Below, piece by piece: positions 50,606-63,122 of a stretch of DNA of 64,000 bases. The stretch is from Liolophura sinensis (Eukaryota > Mollusca > Polyplacophora > Chitonida > Chitonidae), in assembly GCF_032854445.1 (NCBI RefSeq), contig NC_088303.1, positions 30,171,265 to 30,235,264 on the forward strand. The letters run 5' to 3'. The stretch's first letter is position 1, and every line of letters starts with the position of its first letter. The position numbers were made by a program, and so were the translations under genes. The notes under the pieces were generated by a model. That model made no database searches. It saw only the letters and a list, made by a program, of their open reading frames with translations, and was not told the DNA's origin.

Positions 50606-50940
50606 TTTTCCCATAATAACCCTATAGAAGAGGGAATATATGGTATTCTTCCGCTCTCACTGTTCGTATCCAGTCGTGGTGACGTTTGCACTGTCTCCCG
50701 TGGTGACGTTTGCACTGTTGATGATCAATTTTGTGTTAACACTTAACAAATAAATAAATAAATGAGTTAATAATCAATCAATTTAATGGGACATGTCTCA
50801 AACCAGCTAGGAAGTTAATAGCTCTTCGAATTTCATAATAATCAGTTAATAATGTTTTCAAAATCAAAATGTAGATTAATAAAAGAACTCCGTTACACAG
50901 ACGACTAGATCTTGGTGTGGAGGTTGCCACTTACAGAGTA

Positions 50941-51181
50941 TTTCATTGGTGTATTACGTCGTATTCAAGAATATTTCACTTATACCACGGCAGCCAGCAT
51001 AATGATGGGAGGAAACCGAGCAGAATCCGGGGAAAGCATACGACCATCCGCATGTTGCTGATGGTCATCCCCATGTGTCACCGGGAAGAAAGCTAGCATG
51101 AGCTGGACTTGAACTCACAGCGACCGAGATAGTGAGAGGCTCCTAAGATAATGTGCTAACCACTCGATCATTCGAGGCCCT
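50941..51181 (-). mobile_element. Family 1 SINE, near full length, diverged
   Basis: Reverse orientation, from CATTGGTGTATTACGTCGTA to a head ending CGAGGCCC. The AAAT tail is lost. Confidence 0.8.
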
Positions 51182-51359
51182 GATTGATTAGTTACAATGT
51201 TAGTCAGTTTTAATGAAATCATTAAGGTGCACAAGGTGTCGTTTCAATCCCAGCCTTGAACAGGATAACAGACCGTGTTGATAATAAACTATCGTCAATA
51301 TACTTGGTTTGCTTAGAGGAAGTCCATTGGAGATCACTCGAAAACACCTTGAACTCGTT

Positions 51360-52480
51360 TGACTATGAGACTTTGGATACGTTCCAGCCGGTGCTAATAT
51401 GACCATAGGGCTTTGGACACAGACCGGTCGGTCTCAGTCGGACCACAAGACAAAGTCTGACGAAACAATAGTGAGCAGGGTGCAGTCAGGCCCCAATGTA
51501 ATCACGCGACAATGAGCACTGTCCAGGTGCTACAGCCGATCCCAGTCGGGACATGCGACAGACAGCCTGTTCAGCAGGTCCCAATCTGACCACACAACAA
51601 TGAGCACGGTCCAGTCGGTCTCAGTCAGCCGGTCCCTATGTGACAACAGTTAGCACGGTCCAGGCGGACCAAATCTGACACTACAACAGTGAGTACGGGC
51701 CAGCTGGTACAAATCTGACCACACAATAGTGAGTAGGGTTCAGCCGGCCCCGTTTTGCTCATACGATAGTGAGCACGGTCCAGCTGGTACAATTCTCACT
51801 ACAAGACAGAGAGCACGTTCCAGCGAGTCCCAATCTGACCACACGACAGCTATCCCAATCTGACTACAAGACAGTGAGTACAGCCGGTCTCGATCTGACC
51901 ACACAACAGTGAGCACGGTGTAGCCTGTCTAGATCTGACGATACCACAGTGATGCATAGTGCTGTAGATCACAATATGACCGTACCACAGTGAGCGTGGT
52001 ATGGCAGCCCCCACTTTGATCACAAGGCAGTGACTACGTTCCAGCCGGACCTTACATGGATATATGACTGTGAACACGTTCCCACCGATCCCTATGTGAC
52101 AATACGACAGTGAGCACCGTCCAGCCGGTCCCTATGTGATCACACGACAATGAGAATTGTTCCGCCGGTCTCTATGTGACCATGCGACAATGAGAACGGT
52201 CCCGCCGGTCCCTACGTGACCATACGACAGCGAGCACCGTCCAGCCGATCCCTATATGACCATACGACAGTGAGCACCGTCCAGCCGGTTCCTATGTGAA
52301 CATACGACAGTGGGAACGGTCCAGCCGGTCCCTATGTGACCATACGAAAGTGAGCATCGTCTAGCCGGTAACTATGTGAACATGCGACAGTGGGAACGGT
52401 CCAGCCGGTCCCTATGTGACCATACGAAAGTGAGAGCGGTCCACATGGTTGTTATCTGACCATACGCCCGCGATCGAAAA
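51360..52480. repeat. 40-bp minisatellite, ~27 copies
   Basis: TGACCATACGACAGTGAGCA then CCGTCCAGCCGGTCCCTAT recurs every 40 bp (e.g. CATACGACAG at 52221 and 52261). The left half is more degenerate than the right. This is the longest minisatellite in the window and is GC-richer than its surroundings. Confidence 0.94.
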
Positions 52481-55239
52481 CACACTGCAATCGCGCCACA
52501 GTGAGAAAGATACCAGTCGGATTTTAATTTTACTTGATTTACTCGAGAACTGCATGTGCAAAGTCAAAATATTTGGGTGAATGATCACGGGTAACGCCAC
52601 TTATGCAATATTTCAGGCACTTCGTGGTGACAAAATAATTGATCACAACAACTGATATAATCGAGGCAAAGTTTTCATGAAACAACTATAGCTCCTTGGT
52701 GAACTTAAGGTTTCTCTTACCCATTGGCATCCACACGCATCAGTCCACATTTCGGTATTTTATTAGTCTTCCACCAGCTTCCAGAAAGGTAGGATTCGGT
52801 CTTTTTTTCGCATGGTAACTTCCACTTGGCGCGAAATGGTACAGTACGATGTCACAGGACAACGAGGGCTTCAGTGAAATAGGTTACTCCACAGCCCGAA
52901 GACCCCCTTAACAGTGCAAAGGAAACGCTAATAATCCGAGCGTGTACTCCGCAGGCATGAGAATGTAAGAGAACAATAGATTGATAAAGGCTTGTCACGT
53001 GACCACAGATGATTTCGCCAGCGAACAAAATAACAAATAACACTCGCCAATAATGAGGACGAAGCCCTCACTGTGAAGAGTACGAAAGTGTGTCTGAAAA
53101 TTGTTGAAAGACCCACGGTGAGGAGTGTGGAAGTTCGTCCGAAAATTGCCGTGATTAAAGGTGGGGACAAATACAAAAACAAAAAGAAGAAATAAGGGGA
53201 AAAATCGATACTGCTGTTCAGAAAAAAATCCCAGTGTATTAGACTACTGTGGTGAGATTGGCTGCTTTTAAACGAGACCACACTTCAGACGGTATGTAAC
53301 AAATGGTATCAACATCAACTAGAGCAGTACATGGTAACCAGTAATGGCGGCTTAAAATCGGGCGAGTCATAAACCCGCTGCTAACCTCGTGCAGTGGTTA
53401 AACTTGCCTTGTTGTAAATGCGTTTAGTTTTGTCCAAGTTCAAGGATCCGTATATTTACCTCGTAAACTTGGCGCACAGCTGTGTGATATCTAAATCAGA
53501 ACGTAATAAACCATATAATCCCTTCAGATTGCTTCTCTTAACTGCCTCCCAAGGTCCTTCAGTCTGATAGCTTAATTATGAATTATAATTTACTCCTCCT
53601 GCGACGTTGAAATACAACCCAAGGTGCTTCTAGTTCAAAAAGGTGACATTTTGGTGTAGGTTAGAGAATTGCCCGATATTTACTATAGCACCATATGTTA
53701 ACGCTTCCACGAGGTGTTTGACAGGGTGTGCAGCGTTTGCCTTATGCCACTTGTGAACCAGCTTATCAGCTCATGGGATACTTTTCAACCCTGTGTCATA
53801 TAGGATATAAATAGAAAACTTATAAATTATCCCCGGTGTTAAATTTGTTGAGCAGAGTTAGCCCATAACAAATTATCAAGTATCATTTTACAATAGCAGT
53901 ACAGCAAGAGTGCTATATATGCTTATGAAACCAGCACACCTCGTGTATTGTATAAACGATGTTGCAGACTTAAAGTTGTTCACTAAACTGCTTTTTAATT
54001 CATGTTTTGTAATTATTTGAAAACAAATATCTCCTAGATGTATTTCAGACTTTACATAAACTGACGAAATAAACAGAATATTAAAGACAATTCACAACGG
54101 GTATCATCCCCCTGGGTTTGTTGCGCTTCACTTTTCAAATATGTCGGCTAATACCGTTGTAAAGTGTGACATACAGAAACGTCGTGCGCACTAAGCCCAG
54201 AAACTCATATCAGTGAAAACGCCGTAATGCCTTACCATCGTCGGTTTTCGAAATGCCCTTCATAGAGATGATGACGTTTACCTTTCATTAACATCGTTGG
54301 TGACATCGACCTTAAGGCAAGAGACATAGCGCATATGGTTCATACATTTTATCACTATAGTCTATTGCTTTACTTTCGCCGATTTATAAAATCGGCTATC
54401 TGTAAAATCTGTCATACTTGCTACCAAAATTGCCTTTCATTGGTGACATATAGCACCACAAGCTCAATACATTGATATGTTGTACGTTTATATCATTGCA
54501 AGGAAAATGCAGTTAGAATACTAGTTCCAATTCATAATGTTTAACTCCGTGAGACGTCGTAATTATTCAGAAGCCAGTGGTATGCTGGACAATGAGCGTG
54601 GAGTAATTTGTTTTAGAATAGGTGCACCAACAGGCGCTTAGAACAAACACCACACAGTAACGAAGTCTACATTAACGTCTCAGCGAACAGACTATACCGG
54701 TTTTTATAACAAAATTTCATAGCATCCCGTTCTAAAACCACACCCCCATGAGATCATATACTACAACAGAGAAAATAAAATTCATTTATGAAGATTATAT
54801 TGTACCAAAACGTGCGACAGAGGTCAAATATGGCAGTGTCAGAAAGAGGGTTTAGAATTAAGTCGATAGCAGTTGAGGTAACTGGTGGCTATAGTTCCTG
54901 TTTCTGTGTGTACACGCTTGAAGACAAATTGATATGGGTATTTATAAAAAAATTTGGGAGTATCAGTAGAGGAAAATAAAATAAAGACCACAATGCACTG
55001 CTCTGGTCACGTGAATATTCTTGACTCGATGACACGCAGCGATTACACGATGGCTTCGTGCTTCGCATCATCGTGCCCTCGCTTCTTGCCATTGCCGGGC
55101 GGTGGAACGATGGTACGTTGGTACAATGATGGCCTTATCTGGCTTCCATACCGCCTCGACCTTTTTATGTACAAAGCAGGATGAGATGTAGGATGAGATG
55201 TGTCTTGCCGAAGTGCTAGTGATACTGTTTGGTAACGAT
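52481..55239. other. Intergenic, no gene recognised
   Basis: A 117-codon minus-strand frame at 52928-53281 is Ser/Phe-rich and crosses a pyrimidine-rich stretch; it looks like chance. No repeats are recognised. Confidence 0.5.
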
Positions 55240-55800
55240 GTGGCGAGTATTGCTGCCTAGCTGCCCAGCTGACTGGTTACCATGTTCTGCATTACAAAGG
55301 TGGACAAAGTGGTAGCATCGACCCAAATCTCATAGGTCGAGGCAGAGTGATAGTAAGGTTGCTGCCTAGCTGTCCCATTACCTCGGCCTGCATTGTGAAG
55401 CAAAGAGATAACGGGGTGGAGGCGATGCCGAGTGGTAGTGATGCAGACTAGTAGCGATGTAGCCATGCAGTGTTAGCGATGCCGAGTTTAGGGATGCAGA
55501 CTTGCTGCCTCGTTGCATCGCCCTTTATTACATAGGGCGAGGCAGAGTTGTAGTGATACACTGTCGTAGCGATGCAGAGTTGCTGCTTCGTTGTATCGAC
55601 GTGCGTTACATAGATCGAGACAGATTGGTAGCTATGCGGAGACGTGACGATGCTGAGTTGCTGCCTCTTTGCATCGCCCTGTATTACATTTGTCGAGGCA
55701 GAATAGTGGCGATGTTGCGAGTCTTGTTACCTCGCTGCTGCACTTTCTCGCATCCTAAGTGCCTCATTACCTCGACGGTCGAGGTAGAGTAGTATCGATG
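55240..55800. repeat. 78-bp degenerate minisatellite
   Basis: TGCTGCCTCGTTGCATCGCC-type starts at 55503, 55581 and 55659, with older copies to the left. Each unit carries a GTCGAGGCAGAG-type block. Confidence 0.85.
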
Positions 55801-56070
55801 CCTAGTTTTAGTGATGCAGAATTGTAGCGATGCAGAGTTTTAGAGATGCAGGACGGTAGCGATGCAGGGTTGTAGCAGCGCATTGTTTTAGCGATGTAGA
55901 ATGGCTGTAGGGTAGAGTGGTAGCCATTCCGAGCGGTAGCGATGCCTAGTTTTAGTGAGGCAGAGTATTAGTGATGCAGAGTTTTAGAGATGCTGGGTGG
56001 TAGCGATGCAGAGCTGTAGCAATACAGAGTTTTAGCGATGTAGAGTGGTAGCGGGGTAGCGAAGAAGCAA
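55801..56070. repeat. ~16-bp degenerate tandem repeat
   Basis: GATGCAGAGTTTTAGAGATG-type units follow the 78-bp array and look like its shorter sub-unit expanded. Confidence 0.8.
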
Positions 56071-56605
56071 GGAGGCAAGGTGAGAATATCAAATGTTGAC
56101 ATCATAGATTTGTTTTCTGCCCTAGCATAAGTCAAATATTCTTGACCTCGTCGTAAACGTCAATAATATAAAAAAATCTATTTTTTCAAAACGTTGACTC
56201 AAACCAATGACCTAAGTCCTGTGGAAATGATATATGGCCTTCATGAGTCTATTTGGCTACTCGGGTGTCTTATTACTTAGTCCCACTTTCGGAAAACTTC
56301 GCAAGTCAGATTCCTCGCAAAAGACGTTGTCTAAGTTATAAAGGCGACGTCAATAACGAGAAAAGTTACGAAGTATCAATTTTATGTTTTATGAAAATAA
56401 ACTCAGGTCCAGCGAGATGTTGTAATAATTTGATGCATTATACGGGATTAATCACTTATGCTGTGATGTTACAGGCAGAGTAATAGGCCATGAATGGAAC
56501 AACCCGGATGAAACCTCAAAAACTCGCCAGGTAAGGGCAAAAATTCGACCTCACTGACAAGGGAGAGGATGTATAGCACATCAGTGTCAACATGGTGTAT
56601 ACATG

Positions 56606-56672
56606 TGTATATTTATTTCATTGCCGTTTTACTCCGTACTCAAGACTATTTCACTTTTATCACGGAGATTGG
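56606..56672 (-). mobile_element. Family 1 SINE, 3' fragment
   Basis: TTTTACTCCGTACTCAAGAC and TATTTCACTTTTATCACGG. Confidence 0.6.
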
Positions 56673-56754
56673 AATAGCCAAAGGTTTAAGATAGTGTGTG
56701 ATTCTATAGGCCACATGGACAACATTTTAATCATAGAACTAGAATACACATGCA

Positions 56755-56918
56755 TTTTATTTATTTATTTATTTTTTTATTACTGAGGAATACTTAACTT
56801 ATAGGACAGTGGTCAGCCTTGTAGAGGGAGGAAATCTGTCAGAGCCCATGGGAAACCCATGACCATCCGCAGGCTGCTGTCAAACCCTCCCACGACTGCG
56901 TGAGAGGAAGCCAGCACT
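56755..56918 (-). mobile_element. Family 1 SINE, partial
   Basis: Reversed AAAT tail, then GAGGAAATCTGTCAGAGCCC, CCATGACCATCCGCAGGCTG and GAGAGGAAGCCAGCAC. The head is missing. Confidence 0.72.
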
Positions 56919-57656
56919 AGCACGGTTATCACGTACACATATATGTAATTCTGAATTACGAGTACGTTGTAAAAACTATGCCTATAAAAAAGGTTAAACT
57001 GTTGGCCTTTCTGAAGCAACTGGTAAACAATTGGCAGTAAATATGTTCATAATAACGTTATTTTGTAAAAAAAAGTCTTTGACGTCATCCCTATCAGAAT
57101 AAGAACCACGCCACACTATGCCAGTTTTAAACAAATGATTATTTCTGCTTTTCATTTTATTTATTTTTGACGGGGTGGAATTGGGTGGGGGGGGGGGTTC
57201 TATGTTAAGTTCCTCCACATTTTAAAAAAAATGATCATATCTATGGGAGAGGAAAAATCTTTCCGTTGTTATTTAGCTGAAATTTGTTTTACAATAAATT
57301 ACCCAAGATTTACGTTGTCAAGAAAAAACAATTTTTAAGCGACTTGAAATATTGACTTAAATCTAAGATCGCTTCGTGATCCCGGAGTCAGGATTCATTA
57401 CATGGATCACAAATCTGCTGATTTAAAACCAACGGCAGCTGGGTTCGAACCCGTCATCGATATAACTTAGCTGAGGTTTTGCGAATAGGGTGACTGCGTC
57501 GACTGTGACGGCCAGATCGATTGACTAATGCAGCAAGGTAGAAAGGGAATAATTCAGGGTCTGATACCAACTTCGCATTAACGAAAGGGTCCTGTACAGT
57601 AAGGGAAATAACTCCAAGCCACATCTCTCCATAACAACGACCTACTCACACTAACC

Positions 57657-57765
57657 AGCCCCAATAGCTCAACTGGTTGAGCCTCCACTTCGGAGGCGGT
57701 AGACCCTGGGTCGGGTCACACCTAAGACTTTAAAGAGGAAATTGTACCAACAACGTTAAAAAACC
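57657..57765 (+). mobile_element. Family 2 SINE, head fragment
   Basis: CCCCAATAGCTCAACTGGTT, an arm CCTCC-ACTTCGG-AGGCGG, then GGGTCACACCTAAGACTTTA. It stops where the body should begin. Confidence 0.75.
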
Positions 57766-58169
57766 GATGAAATACCAGTCAAATTTCTCTGAAACAGCTT
57801 TAGCCCATGAGCCAGTGTTTCACGTACAGGTAAAGTAAGACATCTTAGATTTAGACAGTCATATAGAGAAAGTCCGTTTAATGAATATCGACTTGTGCAG
57901 TGACAGAGACGGAGGATGGATATCGAGAAGCCAACCATCGGCGACCTCGTAGATCAATTAGTCACCCTTTATTGTTAATAAAATTAATCACACTTGTTTT
58001 CACTCCCACTTGCGAAAGGAAGCTGATTACAAATCTGGCATTGTTTTATTCTGGTGTTGAACTATGTAATATGTTTTTCTTTACGTATGTACCTAGTCTT
58101 GGTCTTACATCCAAAAAAAAAACGGATTAGAGTGTTGGTTATACATGGGTATTAAAATGAAAACCCCAC

Positions 58170-58300
58170 ATTGGCAGCAGGTAAAAGAGTGGTGAAAATC
58201 TCTCCTGCAACAAGGAGGCACATTACATGCACTCTAAGGACTCCTTCGCCGTCATGTGACTGAAAAATTGTTAAGTACGAAGATAAACCCCAAGCTCTTA
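58170..58300 (+). mobile_element. Family 2 SINE, tail fragment
   Basis: GTGGTGAAAATCTCTCCTGC, AACAAGGAGGCACATTACAT and TGACTGAAAAATTGTTAAGT to AAACCCCAAGC. It lies in the same orientation as the head fragment about 400 bp upstream. Confidence 0.8.
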
Positions 58301-59171
58301 AGCTTTCTCCTTACATCGCTCGTGCACCCGAGCTTTTCTTTACATCACTGCCACCGCTGTGTATAAAGCGCGTAGATAGGCTCGTTTACGCTTAGCCTCA
58401 CAACAGATGTCAACCCGCCGACCTATTATCAGCATTCGTCTAGAAAAGAGATTCACATATTGGTGTCTTTTTGAAAAATGTTGCGCGTGCTTCAGATAAA
58501 GAGAATGTGTGTGTGTCAAGTATTGTTGCAAACAAAGGTTAAGACAGGGTTTTTGTGTTTTCTGACATCACTTTTTTAACTCATCACTGTGACTCTAGCT
58601 AGGGACCTAGGCATTGTTCAAAATTTGTATGCAGATTTTGCTAGTGGTTGCAAGGTTGTAAGCGAAAGTAGAGAGCGGCGCATGCACTGTGAGGAGAATG
58701 TGACCTATGGCCCGTGTTACGTCTGAACTACCCTAGTTGATCAGCCTGTATATGATGAAGAGAAAATGTGTTGCCAATTGATTACCAAGGTAACGTCTGC
58801 ATCGTTCAAACTATGCACCAGCCTAGATGTGGTAGCGCATTTTTTTTAGGGAAAAAAAACTGCAGTAAATGACGCAAGGGCAAACGAGTGCAAACAACAA
58901 AGGTTTACTTTCGCCGTGAATTAAGCATTTCAAGGTTTCGGGCCTTGATTTATCAGTTCTACATGGTTGTAGCGGGAGCTTGCAGTGACTGCAGCAGATA
59001 TGATCAATTGCCGTCGTAATAAGTAACTGCTGGTGGTAGTGAAACATCCACGTATTCAGACTTCACGGAAGACAGCACGAGGTCAGAATACCATGAGACA
59101 ATCAGAGCTTGATCTCACCAGTCTGTGACGACCCACAGGTATGTTCTCTTAACGTTAATCCCGTTACACAG

Positions 59172-59173
<2 letters not shown>
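58301..59173. other. Intergenic, no gene recognised
   Basis: No supportable feature before the TA tract at 59174. Confidence 0.55.

Positions 59174-59238
<65 letters not shown>
59174..59238. repeat. (TA)n microsatellite
   Basis: Perfect TA tract of about 65 bp. Confidence 0.95.
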
Positions 59239-59240
<2 letters not shown>

Positions 59241-59450
59241 CCATGTGACAGCTCTACTTTCCACTGTTATATATCGGTAAGAGGTACAGTTGGACTAATT
59301 GAACGAAGTTACACAAGTGATTACAATGAAATACATGGTGTATTAAACACACAGTTCTAACTCGTACAGACCGACGATTGTCAGTTCTCAGAGATTACGC
59401 GTGCTTCCCGACCAGATTTGAACTCTTGAATACGCATACATTTATATACA

Positions 59451-59712
59451 TGAAGTGGCTCAGTTGGTTAGCGCGCTAGCGCAGCGTAATGACCCAGGAG
59501 TCTCTCACCAATGCGGTGGCTGTGAGATCAAGTCCAGTTCATGCTGGCTTCCTCTCTGGCTGTAAGTTGGAAGGTCTTCCAGCAACCTGCAGATGGTCGT
59601 GGGTTTCGCCAGGCTTTGCCCGATTTCCACCCACCATAATGCTGCCGCCGTCGTATAAGTGAAATATTCTTGAGCACGGCGTCAAACACCAATCAAATAA
59701 ATAAATAAATTT
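59451..59712 (+). mobile_element. Family 1 SINE, near full length
   Basis: Head GTGGCTCAGTTGGTTAGCGC, core and tail CAATCAAATAAATAAATAAA. It lacks only the first bases of the head. Confidence 0.87.
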
Positions 59713-61098
59713 ATACATGAATAGTTCCCAAGAATTTACATGTACGATTGAAACATATATATGTTGTGTTTTATATCACATGAAAACTATGTAAACACGG
59801 GATTTACACACATGTATTTTATAGTTGACAAGACTTGTCCTAAAGACACTCCTGGTGGACACACCTGACTACCTCCCATTTGCATATCCTCCGTAGGTTT
59901 TCCGCGGTGACAAGAACAGAACATCAGCACTGCAGACAAGCTTGGTGTGTCAAAGGCGAATATCCTAGAGCTCTCTGTGTGGATCAGGTAACAGGATAGG
60001 GGCTCTTTGTTTATACATAGTAACATTATTCTGCACAGGTCTGGTTTACACAAATCTCGAGTATGTTCCATGTTTTTACAGCGTTGCCGCCGGTCATGTA
60101 TAGATAGTAATATAAATGATATTTTTAAACATACACAGATTTTGTGTACAAATTATAGTTAATATGATTATGTATTTTTGGATGTTGCGTTTCTCATGAA
60201 GAAGGGACATAGCAGTTTGGTGGTTTACATATCTAATTTGGTTTACCCGCGATACGCTCCATAATCCTAACCACTGATGTTCAGATGACAAATTCTAGTT
60301 TGTGGCTTTCGTATACCATTACTCAGGTCTTCATTTAGCGCCATTCAGCTGCGACGCCTGAATTGCCTGATTTGCCTGATTGGATCTGGTTGTCTACTTT
60401 GTGTCAGGCTTATACTGTGCACGTAGTTGTTAACTGTCCACGCCTATAACCTGTAGAGTGCATCTGGTATATGCACTACCCTCAGCCGTCACAAATGCGG
60501 TAATTGCCCTGTGCATTTGTGCATACAGTGCGGCTTCGTCATTTAAATGTGAATGCGGAAAAGTAGTTCGGAGTGTCAGCAGCCACTCTCACCTATAATG
60601 AAGACGCAGACCATTATTTACTGGGCTACATTGTTCTATTGTTATAGAAAATAATGCTAGTTGCGAAGGTTTCTTTGTCTTTAGTAATAGTAATACGCTT
60701 ATATAAAAAGTGTTGAAGCAATCACAGCTACAGGTCATCAGTAACTCTCACCTGTGATGATGACATATCATAAAAGTATAGACTATGTTACAAGTTGGCT
60801 AGGTCCGGGTACAGTTATTCAGTTTACAGGGGCTTTTGTTTGTGGAGTATTTCCAGGTACATGTATACCATAGTATATGTAGTTTGTGGTCGATATTCAA
60901 CCACGGAATAGGCTTTCGTCAGTGACCTGGTTATCTAAAGGATCAAATATTTAAAATTGGCATTGATTGCTCATGGAGGTAGAATCCATTCAGGCAGTAG
61001 TGAACAATGGAGTAAACACGTTTCATGTGAATAAATCAATTGCAGAGTGGCCGCATCAATGTCGCGTTTGGTCACATATGGTAGAATGATATTGTTAA
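59713..61098. other. Intergenic, no gene recognised
   Basis: AT-rich sequence between SINE copies; no supportable exon. Confidence 0.55.
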
Positions 61099-61171
61099 AT
61101 TTTTATTTATTTATTTGATTGGTGGTTTACGCCGTACTCTGGCAGCTGGCAGACCTTCCCACTTACGGCCG
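61099..61171 (-). mobile_element. Family 1 SINE, short internally deleted copy
   Basis: Tail ATTTATTTGATTGGTGG joins CGCCGTACTCTGG almost directly to CAGACCTTCCCACTTACGGC, skipping the middle of the element. Confidence 0.68.
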
Positions 61172-61376
61172 ATATTGTTAAAGGATTAGAAACTCTACAG
61201 GAGTCACCGATATAATTAAACAGCTGCAGAGGGGCTTTGCCAGGAAGGCTTAGCAAAGACTTGGTGCATCGATCACCGCAATCTGAAACGTAAACGTCAA
61301 GATCAGTTTTTACACAAATGTCAGTTTAGAGCAGTACTTTGATCTTTGACAGACCAACCAGTATAAACTATAGGTG

Positions 61377-61645
61377 TGGCCTCCCTGGCTCAGTTGGTTA
61401 GCGCGCTAGCGCAGCGTAATGACCCAGGAGCCTCTCACCAATGCGGTTGCTGTGAGTTCAAGTCCAACTCTTGCTGTCTTCCTCTCGGGCCGTAAGTGGA
61501 AAGGTCTAGCAGCAGCCTGTGTATGGCTGTGGGTTTTCCTCGGTGTCTGCTCGGTTTCCTCCCACCATAATGCTGTCCGCCGTCGCATAAGTGAAATAAC
61601 CTTGAGTACGGCCTAAAACACCAATCCAATAAATAAATAAATAAA
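61377..61645 (+). mobile_element. Family 1 SINE, near full length
   Basis: One of the best-preserved copies: GGCCTCCCTGGCTCAGTTGG head, complete core, and (AAAT)n tail. Confidence 0.9.
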
Positions 61646-61703
61646 CTACAGATAACTAAAGTTGAATGTGCTTAGCTGTAGCGAACCGATAAGATCGATG
61701 GAA

Positions 61704-61834
61704 TATTTATTTATTTGTTTATTTATTTGATTGGTGTTTTACTTATACTCATGAATATTTCACTTATACGACGGCCGCCAGCGTTATGGTGGGAAGAAAG
61801 ACAGACCTTCCCACGTACGGCCAGAGAGGAAAGA
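61704..61834 (-). mobile_element. Family 1 SINE, internally deleted copy
   Basis: Tail and GCCAGCGTTATGGTGGGA join directly to ACAGACCTTCCCACGTACGG and CCAGAGAGGAAAG. The central core is missing. Confidence 0.75.
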
Positions 61835-62010
61835 TCGATGGAATAAATGGTGCTGCTGTGCTAACAGCCATGGTGTAGTGTTTCGGTCCGGTAACAATAA
61901 TTAACAGTGTACTCCTCGTATCTGTACTAAAGTTATACGTTTAGTAGCCACCAAGCATGACGTGTGTCCTGTGTCAAGTTTGTCCAGGTCCAGAACAGTA
62001 TACAGAATAA

Positions 62011-62179
62011 TTTATTTATGTATATATATATTTTTTTATTTGATTGGTGTCTGACGCCGTACTCACAACCTCAGTTCCACCACCATCAGTAGATCTTCCC
62101 ACGAACGGCCAGAGAAGAAGACAGCATGGAGGCTCCTCGGTCATTGCGCTGCGCTAACGCCCAAAGCCACCAAGGCCCC
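62011..62179 (-). mobile_element. Family 1 SINE, internally deleted copy
   Basis: Tail, CGCCGTACTCAC, then AGATCTTCCCACGAACGGCC, ending in a head with GCGCTGCGCTAACGCC and CAAGGCCCC. Like its two neighbours it lacks the central core. Confidence 0.75.
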
Positions 62180-62861
62180 ATTAAATAAGAGAAATTCACT
62201 TTGCGAATTGATGAATTACGCCATGAATACCCAGGCGACGTTAGCATCTGTGGTTCGTGTTGGTTTGTGTGTGTGTGTGCTTTTCCGCACCCTACAAGAC
62301 AGCCAGCGGACGGACGACAGATGGTTAAAAAGGGAAGTCTATACATTGCCCACATTAACACGCCCGGCTGATGAAATAAAAGACCAAAAAATGGACATTC
62401 ATATTCTACGCCAATCACAACATGTAGCCATCGGCAAAATAAATGACCAAAGATGGGCATCTATGCGTATCCTCCCGTGACGTCAAACCTATGGTAAATT
62501 AATGATCAAAAATCTACATGTCTTTCGCGTGCATCGTTTTCATGTGATTATTTATTAAAGGTGATGACAACACAAATACTGCAACATTTTCAGTATTTCT
62601 AGAAAATTCATGGAATACACTAATTTTGAAACGAGCACCTAACACGGTCGTGTACATTGCTAATCTTTGAATACCAGGTTATGCTTAACAGTACTTACTA
62701 CAATAGCTCAGCTGTATTTTTTAGAACATTGACGTTTAATAAATGGCAATTAATTTCACGACACTTTTTACTTGTATCTGTTTTGCCAGAGTACGTTTAA
62801 GCAAATACATGGGGAATCAGAATGAAACCGTGAATATATATGTACGTATGCTTGTGGTTTT

Positions 62862-63122
62862 GCATCGTACAGTTTTTCAGTCATAAGACGAAGAGGGACC
62901 ATTAGGCAAGTGCGCATATATACTGTGGACTGAGCGAGTCCATGCCGCTGAAGTGCTTCCGGCCATGCCAGACACCATACATACCACCCCGCCCAGTTCA
63001 CAATATACTGAAACCGGTCCGACCAACTTTGTTTCCCTGCTGTATTCTCTTAGTACTGAGGACCTGAGGACCCGGGTCTCCCGGCTTCGACGTGGACATT
63101 CTAATCATTACGCTACCGAAAC
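62862..63122 (-). mobile_element. Family 3 SINE, near full length
   Basis: Reversed copy from CGTACAGTTTTTCAGTCATA through CCATGCCAGACACCATACAT to a head reading CTAATCATTACGCTACCG. Confidence 0.8.

Noticed and set aside
55502-55792. 96-codon Arg/Cys-rich frame
   Set aside because: It lies wholly within the 78-bp minisatellite; 78 is divisible by three.
57365-57465. tRNA-like B box GGGTTCGAACCCG
   Set aside because: No matching A box or acceptor stem at the right distance; likely chance or a decayed SINE head.
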